From NCBI GenBank assembly GCA_900470965.1, contig UCCS01000039.1:1-61064 (forward strand): 61,064 bases of DNA. Direction: 5' to 3'. The DNA comes from Hyphomicrobiales bacterium (lineage in GTDB: Bacteria > Pseudomonadota > Alphaproteobacteria > Rhizobiales > Rhizobiaceae). The position numbers and the translations under genes are program-made. The notes beneath the pieces were generated by a model. That model was not told the DNA's origin and did not search any database. It worked only from the letters and a program-made list of their open reading frames with translations. Below, one piece after another: positions 54,384 to 61,064 of this stretch (the first letter of the stretch is position 1; each line of letters starts with the position of its first letter).

Positions 54384-54562
54384 GCCAACTGCTCCGCCAT
54401 CTGAAAACTCCAACGCAATACAAGTGACTGTGAAGCTAGGGAAATGACGTTTCCGAATCTTTAAGTGGACCGTCCAACTTTGTCTCGAATTGAATAAATA
54501 CCAAAAAAGGTCCAGCCATTCGCAAGCTTGCCAGATCACTCAAGCACATGCTCTAAAATGCC

Positions 54563-55471
54563 ATGGCCTTCACGCTTCGCCAGATTCAATATTTCGTCGC
54601 CGTTGCCGAACAGGGTTCGGTCACGCGCGCCGCGCAGAACCTGTCGATCTCCCAATCCTCGATAACGGAGGCGCTGAAGGAACTGGAAAACGACCTTGGC
54701 GTCGTGCTGTTCGAGCGTCACCCGCGTGGGCTGTCAGTCACCCACAACGGCCATCAGTTCCTGCGGCACGCCACGAAAATCCTGGCAACCGTCTCCGACG
54801 CCCGCACCAGCTTTTCCGGCCAGGAGAACATACCCTCCGGCACGCTCAATATCGGCGTCACCTCGCTCGTTGCGGGCTATGTGCTCTCGGACCTGTTGGC
54901 ACGCTATCGCCGCGCCTGTCCAGGTGTGGAGGTCAGCGCCATTGAGGACAATGGCAGTTACGTTGAGCATCTGCTGGTCGGCGGCGAGCTTGATGTCGCC
55001 GTCATGGTGATTTCAAATCTGCGTGATCGCATGGCCCTGCAGGCCGAAATTCTGGAAACCTCACCCTATCGCCTCTGGCTGCCGATGGGCCATCCGCTGG
55101 TTTCGGCGGATATCATCTCCATCGCCGATATCGCCCGCGAGCCTCTGATCATGCTGACGGTGGATGAAATCGAGGAGAATACCGGCAAGCTGCTGACCGC
55201 ACTCGGCGCCCGCCCGCATGTCGCCTTCCGCACCCGCTCGGTTGAAGCCGTGCGCAGCCTGGTTGCGACCGGCGCCGGCGTCGCGCTGCTGCCCGATCTC
55301 GTCTATCGCCCCTGGTCGCTGGAAGGCGACCGTATCGAGAGCCGTGATGTTTCGGGCGCCCTGCCCGTCGTGCAGGTCGGCATGGTCTGGCGCAGGGGCT
55401 CCAGCCTGCCGCAGGCGGCACGCGATTTCGTGGCCATCGCCGAGAACATGCGATCGGGAAGATCCCGCTAG
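54563..55471 (+). CDS. LysR family regulator
   Basis: A 302-residue LysR protein with winged helix LRQIQYFVAVAEQGSVTRAAQNLSISQSSITEALKELENDLG (its start MAFT at the ATG) and an effector domain from about 92 (GTLNIGVTSLVAGYVLSDLL). It resembles the subgroup with OxyR/CysB-like cores, LFERHPRGLSVTHNG. It is followed after 119 bases by an orphan polyamine-type binding protein, with a 21-bp palindrome directly after its stop; it probably controls that gene. Confidence 0.88.
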   Translation: MAFTLRQIQYFVAVAEQGSVTRAAQNLSISQSSITEALKELENDLGVVLFERHPRGLSVTHNGHQFLRHATKILATVSDARTSFSGQENIPSGTLNIGVTSLVAGYVLSDLLARYRRACPGVEVSAIEDNGSYVEHLLVGGELDVAVMVISNLRDRMALQAEILETSPYRLWLPMGHPLVSADIISIADIAREPLIMLTVDEIEENTGKLLTALGARPHVAFRTRSVEAVRSLVATGAGVALLPDLVYRPWSLEGDRIESRDVSGALPVVQVGMVWRRGSSLPQAARDFVAIAENMRSGRSR

Positions 55472-55491
55472 ATATCGGAATTTCCGATATC
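55471..55491. promoter_or_regulatory. 21-bp perfect palindrome between LysR and binding-protein genes
   Basis: GATATCGGAA, a single central T, TTCCGATATC: both 10-base arms match perfectly. It contains the T-N11-A pattern of LysR sites (ATCGG...CCGAT) and starts on the last base of the LysR stop. No T run follows, so an operator for the binding-protein gene is more likely than a terminator. Confidence 0.65.
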
Positions 55492-55590
55492 GCCTTTCTG
55501 ATAAATGAATTTGCGAAACCGGCCTTTCCGCGTCACCCTTTCTTCCGGGAACAAAACGCCGCAAAGCGGCATCGAACCGGGAGACAGACG

Positions 55591-56751
55591 ATGAAGCATC
55601 TTCTGAAATCGTGCACTGCTGCGCTCGCGAGTCTGAGCTTCGCCACACAGGTTGTTGCTGCCGAACCCCTGAAGACACTGGGCAAGGGGGAAGGCGCCGT
55701 CAGCATCGTCGCCTGGGCCGGTTATATCGAGCGCGGCGAGACCGACAAGAATTACGACTGGGTCACCGACTTCGAGAAGGAAACCGGCTGCAAGGTTTCC
55801 GTCAAGACCGCCGCCACCTCGGATGAGATGGTGGCGCTGATGAACGAAGGCGGTTTCGACCTCGTCACCGCCTCAGGCGACGCCTCCCTCCGCCTCGTTG
55901 CCGGTAAACGCGTCCAGCCGATCAACACCGATCTCATCCCGAGCTTCAAGACTGTCGACGAGCGCCTGCAGAATGCGCCGTGGAATACGGTGAACGGCGT
56001 CCATTACGGGGTGCCCTATCTCTGGGGGCCGAACGTGCTGATGTACAATACCGACGCCTTCAAGGATAAGGCGCCGACGAGCTGGAACATCGTCTTCGAC
56101 GAACAGAACCTGCCGGACGGCAAGTCCAACAAGGGCCGCGTGCAGGCCTATGACGGCCCGATCTACATCGCCGATGCCGCTCTGTATCTGATGGCGCACA
56201 AGCCCGATCTCGGCATCAAGGACCCCTATGAGCTCAACGAGGACCAGTACAAGGCCGCTCTCGACCTGCTGCGCGGCCAGCGCAAGATCGTCTCGCGCTA
56301 CTGGCACGATGCGATGATCCAGGTCGACGACTTCAAGAACGAAGGTGTCGTCGCCTCCGGTTCCTGGCCGTTCCAGGTCAACCTGCTGCAGGCCGACAAA
56401 CAGAAGATCGCCTCCACCTTCCCCGAGGAAGGCGTCACCGGTTGGGCCGATACGACTATGCTGCACGCCGACAGCGAACATCCGAACTGCGCCTATATGT
56501 GGATGGAACATTCGCTGAAGGCCAAGGTCCAGGGTGATGCTGCCGCCTGGTTCGGCGCCGTGCCATCCGTTCCGGCTGCCTGCAAGGGCAATGAACTTCT
56601 GACCGATGCAGGCTGCAATACCAACGGCTATGATCACTTCGACAAGATCAAGTTCTGGAAAACGCCGGTCGCCAAATGCGCAAGCGAGAGCGAATGCGTA
56701 CCCTATCATCGCTGGGTATCGGATTATATCGGCGTGATCGGCGGGCGGTAA
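55591..56751 (+). CDS. Orphan ABC transporter substrate-binding protein, PotD-like
   Basis: A 386-residue periplasmic protein with a signal peptide (MKHLLKSCTAALASLSFATQVVAA). It resembles the spermidine/putrescine binding family: GAVSIVAWAGYIERGETDKNYDWV, DLVTASGDASLRLVAGKRVQPI and HYGVPYLWGPNVLMYNTDAF. Aromatic and acidic residues fit a cationic ligand. No permease or ATPase gene follows; a palindromic repeat and a HxlR gene do. It either works with a distant transporter or its partners were lost. The start is ATG at 55591 behind GGGAGA. Confidence 0.82.
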   Translation: MKHLLKSCTAALASLSFATQVVAAEPLKTLGKGEGAVSIVAWAGYIERGETDKNYDWVTDFEKETGCKVSVKTAATSDEMVALMNEGGFDLVTASGDASLRLVAGKRVQPINTDLIPSFKTVDERLQNAPWNTVNGVHYGVPYLWGPNVLMYNTDAFKDKAPTSWNIVFDEQNLPDGKSNKGRVQAYDGPIYIADAALYLMAHKPDLGIKDPYELNEDQYKAALDLLRGQRKIVSRYWHDAMIQVDDFKNEGVVASGSWPFQVNLLQADKQKIASTFPEEGVTGWADTTMLHADSEHPNCAYMWMEHSLKAKVQGDAAAWFGAVPSVPAACKGNELLTDAGCNTNGYDHFDKIKFWKTPVAKCASESECVPYHRWVSDYIGVIGGR

Positions 56752-56778
56752 CGCCAAGCCGGTTCACGTAAACGAAGT

Positions 56779-56916
56779 CCCCTCCACAACCCCTCCCCAC
56801 AAGGGGAGGGGTTAGAGTGGCGCCGCCGCATTCCTGCCGAAACGCCGAAAGGTTTGAGCGTGGGCGCGGCAGATTAAGCCCCTCCCCCTTGTGGGGAGGG
56901 GTTGGGGAGGGGTTTT
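56779..56916. repeat. RIME-like palindromic repeat, inverted pair
   Basis: Two inverted copies of a roughly 38-base unit, at 56779-56813 and 56876-56916, each centred on CCCCTCCCCACAAGGGGAGGGG-type palindromes. The copies match apart from a G-run indel and a few bases, with 62 bases between them. Such units are familiar as mosaic intergenic repeats of Rhizobiaceae. Here the element lies within the 3' end of the HxlR gene and supplies its stop codon (56812-56814). Confidence 0.75.
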
Positions 56917-57306
56917 CACCGTACCGTCAACCCTCGCCCCATGCCCCCGCGAAAATTCCCGCGCCGCCATCAGCACCGGCATCAGCGCCCTGCCCGCCTC
57001 CGTCAGCTGATATTCCACACGCGGCGGCTGCTCGCCGAAATCCCGCCGTTCGACAAGCCCGTCCTGTTCCAGTTCCCGCAGATGCTGGGTCAGCATCTTC
57101 TGCGAAATGCCCGGCATGTCCCGTTTCAATTGCAGGGTGCGCATCGAAGGCTCGGCAAAGAGCCGGAACAGGATCGGCAGCTTCCAGCGCCCGCTGATCA
57201 TTTTGAGCATCCGCGTCACATGCGCGACGGAGCCGTCAGGCCCGAGGCAGACGGAGCGTTCTTCCTGTCCTACAGGCACTTTTAAGTGCGTAATTGTGTC
57301 GAGCAT
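56812..57306 (-). CDS. HxlR family regulator with repeat-derived C-terminus
   Basis: A 164-residue winged-helix regulator. The core (about 22-115) has LKMISGRWKLPILFRLF, MRTLQLKRDMPGISQKMLTQHLRELEQDGLVERR and PRVEYQLTEAGRALMPVLM. HxlR proteins usually stop near residue 115-125. Here about 35 extra residues, beginning VKTPPQPLPTRGRGL, are encoded by a palindromic repeat. The start is ATG at 57306 (MLDTITHLK). It is divergent from an SDR gene 48 bases away, a common HxlR-target arrangement. Confidence 0.82.
   Translation of the reverse strand: MLDTITHLKVPVGQEERSVCLGPDGSVAHVTRMLKMISGRWKLPILFRLFAEPSMRTLQLKRDMPGISQKMLTQHLRELEQDGLVERRDFGEQPPRVEYQLTEAGRALMPVLMAAREFSRGHGARVDGTVKTPPQPLPTRGRGLICRAHAQTFRRFGRNAAAPL
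57276..57289. promoter_or_regulatory. Short dyad at the HxlR-SDR divergent start
   Basis: GCACTT-TT-AAGTGC is a perfect 6-bp dyad inside the first codons of the HxlR gene and 66 bases before the SDR start. It might be the HxlR operator; the only support is symmetry and position. Confidence 0.35.
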
Positions 57307-57354
57307 CGTCCTGTTCTTCTGTGCTTTCCTCCACTCCAAGATAGGAACACCGCA

Positions 57355-58164
57355 ATGGATTTGAAACTCGACGGCAAGGCGGCGCTCGTCACCGGCAGCA
57401 GCAAGGGCATAGGCGAAGCGATCGCCAGAGGGCTCGCCCGCGAGAAGGCCACCGTCATCGTCCACGGCCGCAACAGGGCCGAAACGGAGCGCGTGGCCCA
57501 TGAGATCATTGCCGAAGGCGGCCGCGCCCATGCGGTGACCGGCGACCTCACCATCGATGACGAGGTGGAGCGCCTGATCGACGAAGCGCATGCGCTTGCC
57601 GGCCGGATCGACATCCTCGTCAACAATGCCGGCGGCTCGGGCGAGCCGGAGGACTGGGCAAACAGCCGCCCCGCCTCCTGGGCCGCGGCCTATGACCGCA
57701 ACGTCCTGGCCGCAGTCCGGGTAACCACACGGCTGCTGCCTGACATGCGCAAGGCAGGCTTCGGCCGCGTCATCAATATTTCCAGCCTCGCCGGCCTGAT
57801 GCCGCCTGCCGGCAGGCCTGATTACTCCGCCTGCAAGGCCGCCATGAACGCCATGACCTCTTCCATGGCCAAGGCGGTGGCGGCCGAAGGCGTGACCGTC
57901 AATACGATTTCGCCGGGCACGATCCGCAGCGCCCGCCTGGACGCCCGCTTCCGCGAGGTGGCGGGTGAGCGCGGCGTGGCTGCGGATGCCGCATGGGAGA
58001 CGATCGAACAGGCGGTGCTGCCCCTCTTCGCCGAGGTGCCGCTTGGCCGGGTGGGAACGCTGGACGAAATCGCCGACGCCGTCTCCTTCCTCGTCAGCCC
58101 GCGGGCCGGTTATATCACGGGTGTGAATCTCAGGGTGGATGGCGGGATGCTGCCGGCCATTTAG
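57355..58164 (+). CDS. Short-chain dehydrogenase/reductase
   Basis: A 269-residue classical SDR. The cofactor motif TGSSKGIG (14-21), NNAGG, the catalytic Ser (NISSLAG) and YSACK (Tyr-x-x-x-Lys) are all present, and SPGTIRS and a C-terminal VDGGM complete the pattern. It resembles FabG-like 3-oxoacyl reductases, but its context (divergent HxlR) points to a detoxifying or catabolic oxidoreductase. The start is ATG at 57355. Confidence 0.9.
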   Translation: MDLKLDGKAALVTGSSKGIGEAIARGLAREKATVIVHGRNRAETERVAHEIIAEGGRAHAVTGDLTIDDEVERLIDEAHALAGRIDILVNNAGGSGEPEDWANSRPASWAAAYDRNVLAAVRVTTRLLPDMRKAGFGRVINISSLAGLMPPAGRPDYSACKAAMNAMTSSMAKAVAAEGVTVNTISPGTIRSARLDARFREVAGERGVAADAAWETIEQAVLPLFAEVPLGRVGTLDEIADAVSFLVSPRAGYITGVNLRVDGGMLPAI

Positions 58165-58297
58165 CGTGTTACGGCTGGAGACCGGAATTCGACAGCAGCG
58201 CCACCGGCCGAAGGGAATTCATGGCCGCTTCGCGCCAATTGTGCTCATATTGTTTTCATGATCTTTTCGCGCCAACTGCGCCGGCCCGGGGAGAACC

Positions 58298-58825
58298 ATG
58301 TGTCCAATCCAGCAAGAACAACTTCAGCGGATATTGATCTTCGGGAATGGCGGGACCGGTAAAAGCCGGCTCGCTCGTCAGATTGGTATCTTGATCGGCC
58401 GTCCAGCGATCCATCTCGATGATTTGCGTTGGGTTCCCGGTCAGTATGGCGTAGCGCGAAACAATCGACTCGTGTTCGACGAGGTCGTTGAAGCTGCGAA
58501 AGCAGAGACCTGGTTGATGGAAGGGGTCTATGGCTGGCTCGCCGAGGGTGTGCTGGGACGAGTGACGACGTTAGTGTGGATCGACCTTCCCGAGGATGAA
58601 TGCGTAGCGAATGCAACAGCTAGGGGCACCCAAGGTGGTGGCAGCGAGGAAAGTTTCAAAGAACTGATCGAGTGGATAAAAGAATATCGCCAGCGCGAGA
58701 ACTCTTCGACCTCCTATTCAGCGCATCAGAAGCTATTCGATGCATGTACAGGTTCCAAAATAATTCTCAGGAACAGGGCTGAGATCGGCGCATATGTAGA
58801 AAGTGTCCGTGCGATGACCGCGTAG
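58298..58825 (+). CDS. P-loop kinase, FlaR/adenylate kinase-like
   Basis: A 175-residue nucleotide-binding protein with Walker A FGNGGTGKSRLA (about 15-26) and IHLDDLRWVPGQYG. Next are TWLMEGVYGWLAE and a VWIDLPEDECVANATARG segment. This is the layout of the FlaR/topology-modulation and AAA_17-type small kinases. The start is ATG at 58298 behind GGGGAGA. Codon use is visibly more AT-rich than its neighbours, which may mean recent transfer. The substrate is unknown. Confidence 0.78.
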   Translation: MCPIQQEQLQRILIFGNGGTGKSRLARQIGILIGRPAIHLDDLRWVPGQYGVARNNRLVFDEVVEAAKAETWLMEGVYGWLAEGVLGRVTTLVWIDLPEDECVANATARGTQGGGSEESFKELIEWIKEYRQRENSSTSYSAHQKLFDACTGSKIILRNRAEIGAYVESVRAMTA

Positions 58826-58980
58826 GGCTGAGGTCATTGCGCGACTTCTACTTCGCGCCAGAAGCGGACGAGTCACGCAGTGACCAGGAGCGGCGAAACG
58901 ATACAATCAGGAAATATAGGTGGCATGGTTTGCCTACCGACAAAAGCTGCGCAAGCGCACCGACGGACAAAGGGGCCTTC

Positions 58981-59472
58981 ATGTCTCAGCAGATCAGGAC
59001 CAACGAGCGCGACGACGCCTTTGCGGTGCGGCGCACAGTCTTTATGGACGAGCAGGGCTATGAGAATGAGTTCGACGGCATCGACGACAACTCTGCCTGC
59101 GTGCACGTGACTCTCTATATCGATGGCGAGCTCGCGGGGTGCTCCCGCTTGTTCCCCGAGCCACTGGAGCGCGCGCTGTCGCCCGAGAGCCCGCAATCGC
59201 CGACATGCGCGTTCGACGAGGGCGTGACGGCAGGGGAAACGTACCTGCTGGGCCGTGTCGCCGTAATGCCGTCGTTTCGCCGCCGGGGTTTGGCGAGTGG
59301 GATCATCGCCGCGAGCGACGAGGCCGCGCGCGAGGCCGGCGCCAAACTGGTGAAGCTGCATGCCCAGGAATACGCGCACGATCTCTATGCCAAGCAGGGC
59401 TATACGCAGATCAGCGATGTCGATTACGAGGACGAGGGCAAGCCGCACCTTTGGATGGCCAAGCGGCTGTGA
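58981..59472 (+). CDS. GNAT family N-acetyltransferase (ElaA-like)
   Basis: A 163-residue acetyltransferase. It opens with ERDDAFAVRRTVFMDEQGYENEFDGID, and the acetyl-CoA site is LLGRVAVMPSFRRRGLASGIIAASDEAA (about 89-116). LHAQEYAHDLYAKQGYTQIS is motif B. The start is ATG at 58981; an upstream in-frame extension to 58837 has no ribosome binding site. The 155-base gap before it holds no other gene that I can see. Confidence 0.85.
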   Translation: MSQQIRTNERDDAFAVRRTVFMDEQGYENEFDGIDDNSACVHVTLYIDGELAGCSRLFPEPLERALSPESPQSPTCAFDEGVTAGETYLLGRVAVMPSFRRRGLASGIIAASDEAAREAGAKLVKLHAQEYAHDLYAKQGYTQISDVDYEDEGKPHLWMAKRL

Positions 59473-59491
59473 TCGCGGACAGGTCCCTGCC

Positions 59492-60385
59492 TCAGCGACC
59501 TTCGTCCGCAGGGTCACGCGCCTGTTGGAAACAGTCGATCAGCATGTCGGTCAGCACACGCACCTTCCGCGCGGGATACTGACCCGGCGGGCGAATGACA
59601 TAAACGCCTGCCGGAGGGGGCGGATGGCGTGTCATGACCGGAACCAGCGCGCCGGAGGCGACATGATCATCGATGACCCCATCGGGAATCCAGGCGATGC
59701 CTAGCCCTTTCAAAGCCGCCGCAAGCAGAGCCATGGCGTTGTCGGCTTTGAAGCGTCCCCGCGGGTAAACCGTGACAATCTCCTCGCCATCCATGAATTG
59801 CCAGGCTTCCGTTCCCTGCATCAGGGCCTCGTGGTTGGCGAAATCCTCCGGCTTTTCGGGAGACCCATGCGTCCTGATATAATCGGGGCTTGCGACCAGC
59901 TTCCCATAGATCGGTCCGACGCGCCTTGCGATCAGGTTGGAATCCTGCAGATAGCCGACGCGGATCGCGCAATCGAAGCCCTCGGCGATGAGATCGACGA
60001 AACGATCGCTATAGACGGTTTGGAGCTGGAGCTGCGGGTGGCGCTGCGCCATGTCCGCGAGCACGGGCGCGAAGTGGGTCGGGCCGAAGGACAGCGGAAC
60101 GGCCACTCTCAGGCGGCCACGAAGATCGCCGGTGGGCAGGATCGTTTCCCTGGCGATGTCGATCTCGGCACAGACCCTCGCCGCATGATCCCGAAACGTT
60201 ATCCCAGCCTCAGTCAGGGCCGCGCCACGGGTCGTACGTGCCAGAAGCTGGACGCCGAGGTCCGCTTCGAGCCGGGCGAGCCGCCGGCTGACGATCGACT
60301 TGGTGACGCCAAGCCGGCGCGCGGCGGGCGAAACGCCTCCGGCATCGGCGACCTCGACGAATGTCCTGAGCTCTTCGATATCCAT
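59492..60385 (-). CDS. LysR family regulator
   Basis: A 297-residue LysR protein. The winged helix is ELRTFVEVADAGGVSPAARR followed by TKSIVSRRLARLEADLG (about 5-42). The effector domain is of the CrgA/DsdC-like type (GRLRVAVPLSFGPTHFAPVL, FDCAIRVGYLQDSNLIARRV). The start is ATG at 60385 (MDIEELRTF). It is divergent from the YcaC-like hydrolase gene across 154 bases and probably controls it. Confidence 0.88.
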   Translation of the reverse strand: MDIEELRTFVEVADAGGVSPAARRLGVTKSIVSRRLARLEADLGVQLLARTTRGAALTEAGITFRDHAARVCAEIDIARETILPTGDLRGRLRVAVPLSFGPTHFAPVLADMAQRHPQLQLQTVYSDRFVDLIAEGFDCAIRVGYLQDSNLIARRVGPIYGKLVASPDYIRTHGSPEKPEDFANHEALMQGTEAWQFMDGEEIVTVYPRGRFKADNAMALLAAALKGLGIAWIPDGVIDDHVASGALVPVMTRHPPPPAGVYVIRPPGQYPARKVRVLTDMLIDCFQQARDPADEGR

Positions 60386-60539
60386 TTTAGCGTTCCCCGT
60401 TGCGCGACACAGCATGGCAGAAGCGAGCACTACCGTATCGCAAAGGGGAATGACAATGTCCGGCGCGGAGGCGGCGCGGCTGTCAGCGCAAGTCTTTCGT
60501 CGAACCAAACTCAAACAGACGGCAGCAGAGGATCCCTTC

Positions 60540-61064
60540 ATGACCTTTCGTAATGGCCTTGCTTCGCTTCTTCGTCCCGAAGATTCGGTACTCGTGCTGA
60601 TCGACCACCAGCCTTACCAGCTTGCGAACCTGAACAGTCACGAACCTCAGATGGTCGTCAACAATGCGACGGCTCTGGCGAAGGCCGCCAAGGCTTTCGG
60701 CGTCCCCACCATCCTGACCAGCGTGGTCGCTGCGCGTGGCGGTCTCATCTTCCCGCAGATCACCGATGTGTTTCCCGACCAGGAGGTGATCGACCGAACG
60801 TTCATCAACACCTGGGAGGACCAGAAGGTTGTGGATGCGGTCAAGGCGACGGGCCGCAAACAGCTGATCATCGCCGGTCTATGGACCGAGATCTGCGTCG
60901 CGATGCCGGTAATTCAGGCCCTCGGTGAAGGCTGGGATGTAACTGTCATCACCGATGCATCGGGCGCCGTTTCGGTCGAAGCCCACGCGGTCGCCATCCA
61001 GCGCATGATCGCGGCCAGCGCCAGCCACGTCATCATGTTGGCGCCGGCCGCGATCATGCGCTGG
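60540..61064 (+). CDS. YcaC-like isochorismatase-family hydrolase, 3' end missing
   Basis: The first 175 codons of a cysteine hydrolase, open to the right edge of the window. Catalytic Asp is in VLVLIDHQPYQLANL, and the nucleophile Cys is in AGLWTEICVAMPV. The Lys position of the classical triad reads within VIDRTFINTWED, as in the YcaC subgroup. AVKATGRKQLIIAG and VITDASGAVS complete the match. YcaC relatives number about 200 residues, so perhaps 30 are missing. It is divergent from a LysR gene. The substrate is unknown. Confidence 0.82.
   Translation, partial: MTFRNGLASLLRPEDSVLVLIDHQPYQLANLNSHEPQMVVNNATALAKAAKAFGVPTILTSVVAARGGLIFPQITDVFPDQEVIDRTFINTWEDQKVVDAVKATGRKQLIIAGLWTEICVAMPVIQALGEGWDVTVITDASGAVSVEAHAVAIQRMIAASASHVIMLAPAAIMRW

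Overview
This 61 kb window is a typical GC-rich alphaproteobacterial chromosome segment, most likely Rhizobium or a close relative in the Rhizobiaceae. The evidence is the gene content: a 377-residue ornithine/lysine decarboxylase of the Odc2 type, emrAB-like efflux genes with a divergent TetR regulator, many LacI-type sugar loci, and two intergenic palindromic repeats of a kind common in this order. I see no rRNA, tRNA, CRISPR array, integrase or transposase. The window is cut inside a TRAP-type binding protein at the left end and inside a YcaC-like hydrolase at the right end.

Layout. 0-4.2 kb: a TRAP solute-binding gene fragment, then a compact four-gene minus-strand Ter/Tel stress module (TelA-like, TerD, a second TelA-like protein with short PRVLF-type repeats, and a TerF-like vWA protein). 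4.5-10.2 kb: class I amidotransferase (PuuD-like), aldo/keto reductase, 2-hydroxyacid dehydrogenase with its LacI regulator, and a MarR regulator divergent from a creatininase-family hydrolase. 10.2-13.2 kb: an apparent zinc-limitation operon (COG0523 GTPase with a His-rich loop, beta-propeller protein, cysE) behind a Zur-like dyad. 13.2-30 kb: mixed housekeeping and signalling genes, including two cyclic-di-GMP enzymes, odc2 with a long structured leader (candidate speF RNA), a NicO nickel/cobalt exporter with its DUF1007 partner, a DUF533/TerB-like protein, eda, a CYTH-CHAD pair, a VOC gene behind a SoxR-box promoter, trhO, and a MarR/membrane-protein pair.

30-44.6 kb is a carbohydrate region: GH1 beta-glucosidase, DoxX, a sugar phosphate isomerase plus Gfo/Idh dehydrogenase operon, a ribose-type ABC importer (ATPase, permease, binding protein) divergent from its LacI regulator, and a lacI-xylB-xylA xylose operon. 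Each LacI-linked unit has a visible operator-like dyad. 44.7-48.4 kb: emrB-emrA efflux operon divergent from a TetR gene, with GAAC/GTTC operators between them. 48.5-53.6 kb: AraC/GyrI regulator, TerC, gltX and lysS. 53.7-61 kb: an exported unknown protein, LysR plus an orphan PotD-like binding protein separated by a 21-bp perfect palindrome, a HxlR regulator whose 3' end is built from a palindromic repeat, SDR, FlaR-like P-loop kinase, GNAT, and LysR divergent from a YcaC-like hydrolase.

Most noteworthy: the minimal Ter/Tel module with two apparently paralogous TelA-like proteins and matching Asp/His-rich segments in TerD and the vWA protein; the stacked operator array at 38.34-38.44 kb; the GTPase-propeller-cysE operon; and the repeat-derived C-terminus of the HxlR protein. 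All functions are read from sequence motifs and family knowledge, without any database search.
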